Made by a program: the position numbers and the translations under genes. A DNA stretch of 32,979 nucleotides from Pseudomonadota bacterium (GTDB taxonomy: Bacteria; Pseudomonadota; Gammaproteobacteria; Burkholderiales; JABEVD01). The notes under the pieces were generated by a model that was given only the letters and a program-made list of their open reading frames with translations, had not been told where the DNA came from and did not search any database. The stretch lies in contig JAJZVB010000010.1 in NCBI GenBank assembly GCA_021845885.1, positions 1 through 32,979 of the forward strand. Direction: 5' to 3'. How positions within the stretch are numbered: position 1 is the stretch's first letter; the number at the start of each line of letters is the position of its first letter. Below are positions 26,140 through 32,979 of this stretch, piece by piece.

Positions 26140-27351
26140 ATGCGCATCCTGCACGTACTCGATCATTCGCTTCCGCTGCACAGCGGCTATGTCTTCAGAA
26201 CCCTTTCCATCCTGAAGGCGCAGCGAGAACTCGGCTGGGAAACTTTCCACATCACGAGCGAAAAACAGGGCAAATATAATGCGCCTGAAGAAGAAATCGA
26301 GGGCTGGAAATTTTTCCGCACCCCCCCTTATTCCGGGCCGATTTCGCGCATGCCCATGGGAAACCCGCTTTCCGTCATGAAAGGGCTAGCAAGAAGGCTG
26401 CATGAAGTGGTCATGGAGATCGAGCCCGACATTCTGCACGCCCATTCCCCATCGCTCAACGTCTTCCCGGCGCTCAAGGTCGGGAAACGATTCGGCATTC
26501 CCGTCGTCTATGAAGTCAGGGCATTCTGGGAGGATGCCGCAGTGGATCACGGTTCGACGGCAGAGGGCAGCCTGCGCTACAGGATGACCCGGGCGATGGA
26601 CACCCGGGCGTTCGGGAAAGTCGATGCCGTCACCACCATCTGCGAGGGATTGAGAAAGGATATCGTCGAGCGGGGAGTCCCCGAAAGCAAGGTGACGGTG
26701 ATCCCCAATGCCGTGGACATCGGCGATTTTTCAATCGACGGCAAAGCCGACATCTTCCTCAAGGAAACGCTGGGTTTGAAGGATCTGCGCGTGCTCGGTT
26801 TCATCGGCTCGTTCTATGCCTATGAGGGGCTTGCGCTGCTCATCAATGCCCTTCCCGGCATCACCGAGAAATACGCCGATGCCGCCATCCTGCTCGTGGG
26901 CGGCGGTCCTCAGGAACCCGCATTGCGCGAACTTGCAAAAAGCCTCGGGCTTGAGAAGAGAATCATTTTCACGGGGAGAGTGCCTCACGAAAAAGTCCAG
27001 GATTACTACAACCTGATCGACGTCCTCGTCTATCCGCGCCTTTCAATGAGGCTCACCGAACTCGTGACGCCATTGAAGCCGCTCGAGGCCATGGCCCAGG
27101 GCAAGCCGCTTCTGGCCTCCGACGTGGGCGGGCACAGGGAATTGATCAGAAACAACGAGACGGGCATGCTGTTCAGGGCGGGAGATGTCGAGGATCTGGC
27201 GGAAAAGGCGCTGCTTCTCCTCAATGACGACGGAAGACGGTTCAGGACTGCAGGCCGCCTTTTCGTCGAGCAGGAAAGGAACTGGACTGCAAGCGTGGCG
27301 CGCTACAAGCCGGTCTACGAAGCGCTGGTGTCGGGGAAACGCCATGACTGA
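26140..27351 (+). CDS. Glycosyltransferase, PEP-CTERM/exosortase A system (TIGR04063 type)
   Basis: GT4-like glycosyltransferase of 403 residues. Family marks are the opening RILHVLDHSLPLHSGYVFR, the HAHSPSLNVFPAL loop, YEVRAFWEDAAVD, a nucleotide-sugar-binding IGSFYAYEGL near 225, and RLTELVTPLKPLEAMAQGKPLL near 305. The glutamates are present in the family's own spacing. One base follows the amidotransferase stop; its own end overlaps the next glycosyltransferase by eight bases. Substrate not deducible. Confidence 0.92.
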   Translation: MRILHVLDHSLPLHSGYVFRTLSILKAQRELGWETFHITSEKQGKYNAPEEEIEGWKFFRTPPYSGPISRMPMGNPLSVMKGLARRLHEVVMEIEPDILHAHSPSLNVFPALKVGKRFGIPVVYEVRAFWEDAAVDHGSTAEGSLRYRMTRAMDTRAFGKVDAVTTICEGLRKDIVERGVPESKVTVIPNAVDIGDFSIDGKADIFLKETLGLKDLRVLGFIGSFYAYEGLALLINALPGITEKYADAAILLVGGGPQEPALRELAKSLGLEKRIIFTGRVPHEKVQDYYNLIDVLVYPRLSMRLTELVTPLKPLEAMAQGKPLLASDVGGHRELIRNNETGMLFRAGDVEDLAEKALLLLNDDGRRFRTAGRLFVEQERNWTASVARYKPVYEALVSGKRHD

Positions 27352-28519
27352 CAAAATCAGGCTGCTCACCTTCACCACGCTCTATCCGAACGCCATCCAG
27401 CCGCGTCACGGCATTTTCGTGGAAACCCGGCTTCGCCATCTCCTCCTGAGCGGGGAAGTGGAGGCCAAGGTGGTGGCTCCGGTTCCCTGGTTTCCTTTTT
27501 CTGGAAAGGGATTCGGCCAGTATGCCGAATATGCGAAGGTTCCGAAAAACGAGAACAGGCACAACATCAACCTGTTCCATCCGCGCTATCCGCTCATTCC
27601 CAAGATAGGCATGAACCTCGCCCCGATCTCGATGGCTGCGGCCTCGATGCCCATCCTGAGCCAGTTGATCCGGCAGGGGCGGGATTTCGACCTGATCGAC
27701 GCGCATTATTTCTATCCCGACGGGGTGGCCGCAGCCTTCCTGGGAATGAAGCTCGGCAAACCCTTTGTCATCACGGCGCGCGGCTCCGACATCAATCTGA
27801 TCCCGCAATACCGCATTCCCAGGAAAATGATCCTCAGGGCCGCAGAGCAGGCTTCGGGAATCATTGCAGTGAGTTCGGCGCTCAAGGATGCGCTTTGCAG
27901 CCTCGGGCTCGATCCGGAAAAGATCACCGTGCTCAGGAACGGCGTGGATGCCGATTTTTTCAGGCCCATGGCCCGGGAATCAAGGAAGACGGGGCCCATT
28001 CTTCTCTCGGTGGGCAACCTCGTGGATTCCAAGGGGCACGATCTCGCCTTAAAGGCGCTTCAATTGCTCGAAAGCATGCGCCTTTCCATCATAGGCGAAG
28101 GACCTGAAAGAAAATCCCTGGAGGATCTCGCATCACAGCTCGGTGTCATGGAGCGCGTGACCTTCTTCGGCAATCTGTCCCAGGAAGAACTTGTCCGACA
28201 TTACAGCGCAGCCGACGCCCTGATCCTGGCCTCCAGCCGGGAAGGCTGGCCCAACGTGCTGCTCGAAGCCATGGCCTGCGGCACGCCTGTCGTCGCCACC
28301 GACGTGGGAGGAACGCGGGAGGCGGTCTGCTCGCCGGAGGCAGGTCTTCTGGTCGATGAAAGAACCCCGGAGGCGATCGCCAGGGCCGTCCTGAACCTGT
28401 TCTCGAATCCGCCGTCCCGGGAGGAAACGAGAAGGCATGCCTGCAAATTCGGCTGGGAAGAAGTCAGCCGCGGGCAGAAGGCCATTTTCAGGAAAATCCT
28501 GTCTTCCCGCGGTCGATGA
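27344..28519 (+). CDS. Glycosyltransferase family 4
   Basis: GT-B fold glycosyltransferase of 391 residues. Visible motifs are TLYPNAIQPRHGIFVE at the N-terminus, DLIDAHYFYPDG near 125, ITARGSDIN near 145, and a canonical EX7E site (EGWPNVLLE near 300) followed by AMACGTPVVATDVGG. The start is the ATG at 27344, overlapping the previous gene by eight bases with GGGGAAA upstream; the longer frame from 27185 is overlap only. The final four bases overlap the next start. It looks fully active, with unknown sugar specificity. Confidence 0.9.
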   Translation: MTDKIRLLTFTTLYPNAIQPRHGIFVETRLRHLLLSGEVEAKVVAPVPWFPFSGKGFGQYAEYAKVPKNENRHNINLFHPRYPLIPKIGMNLAPISMAAASMPILSQLIRQGRDFDLIDAHYFYPDGVAAAFLGMKLGKPFVITARGSDINLIPQYRIPRKMILRAAEQASGIIAVSSALKDALCSLGLDPEKITVLRNGVDADFFRPMARESRKTGPILLSVGNLVDSKGHDLALKALQLLESMRLSIIGEGPERKSLEDLASQLGVMERVTFFGNLSQEELVRHYSAADALILASSREGWPNVLLEAMACGTPVVATDVGGTREAVCSPEAGLLVDERTPEAIARAVLNLFSNPPSREETRRHACKFGWEEVSRGQKAIFRKILSSRGR

Positions 28520-29622
28520 ACATGCTCCCGGCAAAAATCGGCTTCGTCCTGCTTTCGCATTCTTCCAGCCCCATCCCGAGCACGAGGATCTCGGCGCTCA
28601 ACATGTTCCCCTACCTCGAGGCCGCGGGCTACCTGCCGGTCGTCGTCTTCCAGCCCGATACGAGCATGGAAGAACCCGACCTGTCAGGGCTCTCGAAGAA
28701 AATGGCCGAGCAGGGAATCGAAATCGCCTATTTCCAGAAAGTCCACGGAAAGAGCGCCCTGAAAGAGATGGGACAGCTTTCGAAGCTCGGGATAAAGGCT
28801 GTTTACGGGGTATGCGACCTGGTGAAAAACGACATGGCCGAGGCGGCGGACGCCACGATCGTGGTCACCGAATACCTGAAGCGCCTCTACGACCCGTCGC
28901 TTCATGAAAAAATTCATGTCGTGCATGACGGCATAGAAAACCCGGGAATATTCAAGCCGTTCCATGAAAGAAAAAATGGAAAGCTCGAAGCCGTCCTGGT
29001 GACTTCCAGCGAACTCCACGAAATCCCGATCATCGGCTCCCCGCCGAAATTCATGGACGTGACCATAGTGGGCCGCTATCCCACGCCGCCTTCCCTATTT
29101 GGCGGAATGAAGCAGGCCTACTGGAAGATCCGCTCGAAAGCCGCAATTTCTGAAAAAATATCCCTGGCATTCAAGATGATGAAGCGGGATTTCAGGACGG
29201 TAAACTGGGATATCGCCACGGCCTACAAGGTGATGGCTGAAGCAGACATCGGCATCATCCCGGTCGACATGCGCCATGATCCCCTTCCCGGTCTCGAAAT
29301 CTCCTATTGGCAGGTGAAATCCGAAAACCGCCTGACCATGAAAATGGCCATGGGCTTGCCCGTCATCGCAAGCCCTGTCCCCTCCTACGAGGAAGTAGTC
29401 GTCCAGGGGAAAAACGGCTTTCTGGCTTCGGGCAGGCAGGACTGGATGAGCTGCCTCGAAGCCCTGAGGGACCCCGATCTGCGCCTGGAAATGGGAAGGA
29501 AAGCGCGCGATTCGGTGATCCGCAGGTATTCCATGGAAGAGCAGGCGGCGAAGCTGATCCGTATACTCGACATGCTTTCCGGGAAACGTCGCGAAGCCGA
29601 TCAAAAGGAGGCCGTCACTTGA
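28516..29622 (+). CDS. Divergent GT-B glycosyltransferase lacking EX7E glutamates
   Basis: A 368-residue protein with a GT-B look. The N-terminus has VLLSHSSSPIPSTRISALN, the middle ATIVVTEYLKRLY followed by VVHDGIENP (a donor-domain linker), and the C-terminus KSENRLTMKMAMGLPVIASP, EEVVVQGKNGFLAS and RRYSMEEQA. Aligned by eye with the neighbouring GT4 enzymes, the two glutamates of EX7E are replaced by Val and Met. It may belong to a divergent KSxNR-type subfamily that works differently, or may be inactive. The ATG at 28516 overlaps the previous stop (ATGA); a second ATG is two codons on. The four-base overlap with the flippase TTG ends it. Confidence 0.8.
   Translation: MNMLPAKIGFVLLSHSSSPIPSTRISALNMFPYLEAAGYLPVVVFQPDTSMEEPDLSGLSKKMAEQGIEIAYFQKVHGKSALKEMGQLSKLGIKAVYGVCDLVKNDMAEAADATIVVTEYLKRLYDPSLHEKIHVVHDGIENPGIFKPFHERKNGKLEAVLVTSSELHEIPIIGSPPKFMDVTIVGRYPTPPSLFGGMKQAYWKIRSKAAISEKISLAFKMMKRDFRTVNWDIATAYKVMAEADIGIIPVDMRHDPLPGLEISYWQVKSENRLTMKMAMGLPVIASPVPSYEEVVVQGKNGFLASGRQDWMSCLEALRDPDLRLEMGRKARDSVIRRYSMEEQAAKLIRILDMLSGKRREADQKEAVT
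29606..29611 (+). promoter_or_regulatory. Strong ribosome binding site that decides the flippase TTG start
   Basis: A perfect AGGAGG at 29606-29611 lies seven bases before TTG at 29619. That TTG overlaps the stop of the preceding gene (TTGA). The next in-frame ATG is about a dozen codons further on and has no comparable site, so the TTG is the likely start. Confidence 0.8.
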
Positions 29623-31118
29623 CGAAACAGCCCGAAAAAAGAAAAGGCTCCGGCGTCATGATGGGGACCGTATGGATGATGCTGCTCAGGCTTGCGGAGC
29701 GGAGCATAGGCCTCGTCAGCACGCTGATTCTCGCGCGATTGCTCACCCCGGCGGATTTCGGCCTGGTCGCCATGGCGACCGCCGTGCTGGCCCTGATCGA
29801 GCTGATGAGCGCATTCGGCTTCGACGTCGTACTCATCCAGCGCAAGGACGCCGACAGGGTCCATTACGACACCGCATGGACATTCAACCTGCTTTTCGGC
29901 ATCGCAACGGCCATCCTGCTGATCGCGATGGCCCTGCCCGCAGCCGGTTTCTACCACGAGCCGAGGCTTTCCTGGATCCTCGTCGCGCTGTCCGCAGGAG
30001 CGCTCGCCCAGGGATTCGCGAACGTCGGCACGGTAGCCTTCAGAAAGGAAATGAATTTCAGGAAGGAATTCTATTTCATGGTATCGAAGAAGCTCGCCTC
30101 CTTCGTCATCACCATGGCGCTCGCCCTGATCTACCGAAGCTATTGGGCTCTGGTGGGCGGGATCGTCACGGGAAAGCTGTTTTCCGTCTGGATCAGCTAC
30201 AGGATCCATCCCTACCGCCCGAAATTCACGCTTGCAGGACGCCACGATCTTTTTCATTTCTCGAAATGGCTGTTCATCTCCAATTTCGTGGTTTTCCTTC
30301 AGAACCGTTCAGCCGATTTCATTCTCGGGAGAACCGTCGGCGCGCACGGGCTGGGGCTTTACAACATCGCCTTCGAAATAGCCACCCTTCCCTCCACGGA
30401 ACTGATCGCGCCGCTCAACCGGGCGGTATTTCCCGCCTATTCTCAGCTTTCCGACAATCTTCCTGAATTGCGCGCCAAATTCATCGAAGTTTTCGGCATC
30501 ATCGCCCTGACCGCGATTCCCGTCTCGGCAGGGCTCGCCTGCCTTGCCGAACCTGCGGTGCTAGTCCTTCTTGGGGACCAGTGGCGCAGCGCCATCCCCC
30601 TCCTCAGGCTGTTCACCATGGCCGGATTAATCGGCGCATTGCAGTCCAATCTCCATCTGGTGCTGGTTGCGATCGGCAATCCCAAGGCCAACACCATGGT
30701 TTCAACCGGGCTTCTGATCATATCCATGCCCGTCTTCATCCCGATGAGCCTGTATTATGGCCCTATCGGCGCAGCATGGACGTTCCTTTTCTTTTCCCTT
30801 TTAGGGTTGCTGGCCATCCAGAAAGTTTTCCTGAATCTCACCGGCATAGCGCTGAAGGACTATTTGGCGACCCTTTGGCGTCCATTCCTCTCGTCGCTCG
30901 CCATGGCGGCAATCCTTTTTGGCGCAAACGATCTCATTTTCATTCACACAGGCAACCTGGTGCGGCTCTTGGGCCTGGTTTTCCTTGGAATGCTCTCCTA
31001 TTCCGCGGTGATAATCGCGACATGGAAGCTTTCAGGAAAACCGAAAGGAGGAGAAGTCATCGTGATCGAGTTTGTGCACAAAAGATGGTACAAGATTACC
31101 GGAAGTCAGGCCGTCTAA
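29619..31118 (+). CDS. Wzx/WzxC-like oligosaccharide flippase
   Basis: Inner-membrane transporter of the MOP superfamily that would flip the lipid-linked EPS repeat unit to the periplasm. From the TTG start it has 499 residues and around 12-14 hydrophobic helices. The opening GTVWMMLLRLAERSIGLVSTLILARLLTPADFGLVAMAT segment is typical of WzxC-type exporters, as is the FSKWLFISNFVVFLQNRSADFILGR region. A longer open frame from 29307 is overlap with the upstream gene. It is the last gene of the tightly coupled operon; 57 bp separate it from the methyltransferase. No Wzy polymerase accompanies it here. Confidence 0.92.
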   Translation: MTKQPEKRKGSGVMMGTVWMMLLRLAERSIGLVSTLILARLLTPADFGLVAMATAVLALIELMSAFGFDVVLIQRKDADRVHYDTAWTFNLLFGIATAILLIAMALPAAGFYHEPRLSWILVALSAGALAQGFANVGTVAFRKEMNFRKEFYFMVSKKLASFVITMALALIYRSYWALVGGIVTGKLFSVWISYRIHPYRPKFTLAGRHDLFHFSKWLFISNFVVFLQNRSADFILGRTVGAHGLGLYNIAFEIATLPSTELIAPLNRAVFPAYSQLSDNLPELRAKFIEVFGIIALTAIPVSAGLACLAEPAVLVLLGDQWRSAIPLLRLFTMAGLIGALQSNLHLVLVAIGNPKANTMVSTGLLIISMPVFIPMSLYYGPIGAAWTFLFFSLLGLLAIQKVFLNLTGIALKDYLATLWRPFLSSLAMAAILFGANDLIFIHTGNLVRLLGLVFLGMLSYSAVIIATWKLSGKPKGGEVIVIEFVHKRWYKITGSQAV

Positions 31119-31175
31119 CGTTGCGGACTCACCTGACTCCATATTACCCCTCAACATCAATGAATTGGGAAAACC

Positions 31176-31829
31176 ATGAGCACATTCGAAAGACCCGAAT
31201 ATGAAGATGTAGAAAGGCAACCCTTGTTAAAACTCGTGCCTGCAGAGGCCGAAAGAATCCTGGACATCGGATGCAATCGAGGCAATTTCGGACATTCGCT
31301 CAAGAAAACCAGAAACGTGGAAGTCTGGGGAGTGGAACCAGATCCCCAATCCGCCTCGATAGCGGAGAAAAGACTCGACCAAGTCGTGGCTGATATTTTC
31401 CATGGTGGAAACCCCATTCCGGACAACTACTTCGATCTGGTCACCTTCAACGATTCGCTCGAACATATGGTCGACCCGGCCGGTGCTTTGACATTGTGCA
31501 GACGGAAACTCAAAAAGGGAGGCCGGGTCCATTGTTGCGTGCCCAACATGCGGCATGTCGCCAACATCGAGCACCTGCTTTTCGAAAAGGACTGGCGCTA
31601 CGAAGACCAGGGCATTCGAGACAGGACGCATCTGCGTTTCTTCACCGAGAAAAGCATTGTGCGCCTTTTCGAAGATATGGGTTTCCGGATCATTGAAACG
31701 GTCGGCATCAACGAAAACTGGTGGGATCCGAAAAAGCCATTAAGAAGACTTTTGTTCAGGGTTTTTCCGAATCTGACGAGTGACATGAAGCATATCCAGA
31801 TCGTCGTCATCGCCGAACCCCGGGACTGA
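31176..31829 (+). CDS. Class I SAM-dependent methyltransferase
   Basis: Cytoplasmic SAM-dependent methyltransferase of 217 residues, of the Methyltransf_11/23 kind. The SAM-binding loop is LDIGCNRGNFG at 29-39, followed by the acidic strand VWGVEPDP and FDLVTFNDSLEHMVDP. The C-terminal part has DRTHLRFFTEKSI and GFRIIET, common in sugar- or quinone-modifying enzymes. In this setting it may methylate an EPS sugar (inference). It sits 57 bp after the flippase with GGGAAAA before the ATG, the first real gap in the plus-strand operon. Confidence 0.88.
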   Translation: MSTFERPEYEDVERQPLLKLVPAEAERILDIGCNRGNFGHSLKKTRNVEVWGVEPDPQSASIAEKRLDQVVADIFHGGNPIPDNYFDLVTFNDSLEHMVDPAGALTLCRRKLKKGGRVHCCVPNMRHVANIEHLLFEKDWRYEDQGIRDRTHLRFFTEKSIVRLFEDMGFRIIETVGINENWWDPKKPLRRLLFRVFPNLTSDMKHIQIVVIAEPRD

Positions 31830-31840
31830 TTCCTCTCGAA

Positions 31841-32848
31841 ATGAGCCCCGCCGTCGAAGTCATTCTTTGCACCTACAACGGCTCGGCCTATATCGCCGAG
31901 CAGATCCGCTCCATTCTCGGACAAACCAGGCCGGTTGACAAGATTTCGATCCATGATGATCGATCTTCAGACGATACGCTGTCAGCGATAGACGCATTGC
32001 TGGAGGAGCTGCCGATTCGGGAAAGAAGCCTCTTTTCTGTTTCGGTCAACGAAAGCAATCTCGGCTATGCCGGAAATTTCTCCAATGCCATTTCGATGGC
32101 CACGGGAGACATCCTTTTCCTGTGCGACCAGGACGACATATGGGAACCCGGGAAGGTGGAGGAAATGCTTTCATTTTTCGGCCAAGACGGCCCGGACATG
32201 GTTTTTTCCGACGGCCTGCCCGTGGACAGCAGCGGGAGGCCCATCGGCAAGACGACCGTACTCGGCACCTACGGGCTGAGCAGATCTGAAATTTCACTTT
32301 TCGGGCGGAATGCCTTCAGGCACCTTCTGAAAAGGAACTACATCAATGGCGCTGCAGCCGCAATAAGAAGGGAATCCGCGCAAGCCGCCCTGCCCCTGCC
32401 CTGCAACATGCCTCACGACTACTGGCTCGCAATCTGGTGCGCGCTGCATAGCGGAATCAGAGCAACGCCGAATGCGCTCTACCGGTACAGGCAGCACGGC
32501 AGAAACGTCATCGGCATAGGCGGGGGAAAGCTGATCCACGAACTTCTCGGCGTATGGCGACATCCCGATTCCCCAAGGGAGAGGGATCTGCGCATATGGA
32601 AGGCCGTGACGGCACGCATCGAGTCTTTGTCCAATGCAAGGGAAATTTATTCCGCCAGAGCCAAACTCGAATGGCTTAAAGCCGTGGTTCCGGAGAAGAA
32701 AAGAAGCCTATCCAGGGCCGCAAAAATATTCGGGTCCGCAATCGACGGCGATTACGGAAAGTTTTCAGGGGATTTCGCCTTTTTTCGCGACATCATTTCG
32801 ATGCTCAAGGAAAGCACTGATTCGGCAAATATTGCGCAAAAGAGCTAG
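31841..32848 (+). CDS. Glycosyltransferase family 2 (rhamnosyltransferase-like)
   Basis: GT-A fold glycosyltransferase of 335 residues. Nucleotide-sugar binding motifs are CTYNG at 10-14 and DDRSSDDT at 39-46; the metal-binding DxD lies in CDQDDIW at 95-101. A His-rich acceptor part follows (MPHDYWLAIWCALHSG near 190 and YRYRQHGRNVIG near 215), resembling rhamnosyltransferase-like enzymes. It starts 11 bases after the methyltransferase without a clear ribosome site. It is the last EPS gene in the window; the convergent VapC-like gene lies 21 bp beyond. Confidence 0.9.
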   Translation: MSPAVEVILCTYNGSAYIAEQIRSILGQTRPVDKISIHDDRSSDDTLSAIDALLEELPIRERSLFSVSVNESNLGYAGNFSNAISMATGDILFLCDQDDIWEPGKVEEMLSFFGQDGPDMVFSDGLPVDSSGRPIGKTTVLGTYGLSRSEISLFGRNAFRHLLKRNYINGAAAAIRRESAQAALPLPCNMPHDYWLAIWCALHSGIRATPNALYRYRQHGRNVIGIGGGKLIHELLGVWRHPDSPRERDLRIWKAVTARIESLSNAREIYSARAKLEWLKAVVPEKKRSLSRAAKIFGSAIDGDYGKFSGDFAFFRDIISMLKESTDSANIAQKS

Positions 32849-32869
32849 CCGGGACATCGGATCGGCAAG

Positions 32870-32979
32870 TCAATCCTCCTCCCAGTTTTCGACGTTCAAG
32901 CCCTCCACCCTCCGGAACTCACGCAGGTTGCGCGACACCAGTACCAGGCTGCGGGAGCGCGCCTGGCCGGCGATCAGCA
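32870..32979 (-). CDS. VapC-like PIN-domain toxin, C-terminal fragment (cut by window edge)
   Basis: Read on the minus strand, the last 36 codons before a TGA at 32872-32870 encode a typical VapC tail: LIAGQA at the visible start, then LVLVSRNLREFRRVEGLNVENW and an acidic end. The Asn-Glu-Phe pattern and the ENW ending are characteristic of PIN-domain ribonucleases of type II toxin-antitoxin systems. The catalytic N-terminal acidic residues and any antitoxin lie beyond the right edge. It is convergent with the EPS genes and probably not part of the system. Confidence 0.8.
   Translation of the reverse strand, partial: LIAGQARSRSLVLVSRNLREFRRVEGLNVENWEED

Noticed and set aside
29307-29618. N-terminal extension of the flippase
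   Set aside because: It overlaps the preceding glycosyltransferase and shows no membrane-protein character; AGGAGG and TTG at 29619 give a convincing start.
11925-32848. A PEP-CTERM substrate protein inside the locus
   Set aside because: None of the gene products ends with a PEP motif, hydrophobic helix and basic tail; the beta-barrel and lipoprotein have ordinary C-termini.
32847-32868. Possible terminator between the GT2 gene and the VapC-like gene
   Set aside because: GCCG and CGGC arms can be paired, but the stem is only four bases and there is no T-run on either strand.
1-32979. CRISPR arrays, insertion sequences, prophage or tRNA genes
   Set aside because: I saw no regularly spaced repeats, transposase or integrase motifs, or tRNA-like cloverleaf segments; gaps between genes are too short for most of these.

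Overview
This window is a gammaproteobacterial/betaproteobacterial-type chromosome segment. The gene families and the GC-rich coding most resemble Betaproteobacteria of the Nitrosomonadales kind; that assignment is inference from gene content, not from a database search. It has two parts: a housekeeping proteostasis operon (tig-clpP-clpX-lon, minus strand) and next to it a large exosortase-A (XrtA)/PEP-CTERM-associated exopolysaccharide (EPS) locus. Coding density is very high. The longest gap without a gene is the 185-bp divergent region at 11740-11924, and I see no tRNA, rRNA, CRISPR array, insertion sequence or prophage.

Layout. (1) 1-4269, minus strand: trigger factor, ClpP, ClpX and the N-terminal 332 codons of Lon, which runs off the left edge. 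A near-consensus sigma-32 heat-shock promoter sits in the clpX-lon gap, and a TATAAT -10 element precedes tig. (2) 4375-11739, minus strand: a tightly overlapping operon reading sugar transferase -> PrsK histidine kinase -> PrsR sigma-54-type response regulator -> GNAT/FemAB-like acyltransferase -> AMP-forming acyl-CoA ligase. (3) 11740-11924: divergent promoter region. (4) 11925-31118, plus strand: a long, almost gapless operon with the outer-membrane export lipoprotein, chain-length determinant, tyrosine autokinase, beta-barrel protein, AAA ATPase, UDP-GlcNAc 2-epimerase, polysaccharide deacetylase, FemAB-like protein, glycosyltransferase, exosortase XrtA fused to an EpsI domain, another glycosyltransferase, asparagine-synthase-like amidotransferase, three more glycosyltransferases and a Wzx-like flippase. 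(5) 31176-32848, plus strand: a methyltransferase and a family-2 glycosyltransferase, separated from the operon by a small gap. (6) 32870-32979, minus strand: the C-terminal end of a VapC-like PIN-domain toxin, cut by the right edge.

How the parts fit together. The sugar transferase should load the first sugar phosphate on undecaprenyl phosphate. The glycosyltransferases extend the unit and the flippase moves it across the inner membrane. The chain-length protein, autokinase and export lipoprotein (plus probably the beta-barrel) control polymer length and export. The deacetylase, two FemAB/GNAT proteins, acyl-CoA ligase, amidotransferase and methyltransferase look like decorators of the sugar. 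XrtA processes PEP-CTERM proteins encoded elsewhere, and PrsK/PrsR is the matching two-component system. No PEP-CTERM substrate, no PrsT TPR protein and no Wzy-type polymerase is visible in the window, so the system must rely on genes outside it.

The locus as a whole is a known type. The points most worth a second look are the acyl-CoA ligase/acyltransferase pair placed inside the regulatory operon, a glycosyltransferase lacking both glutamates of the usual EX7E motif, the divergent control region, and the prs operon running codirectionally into the proteostasis operon.
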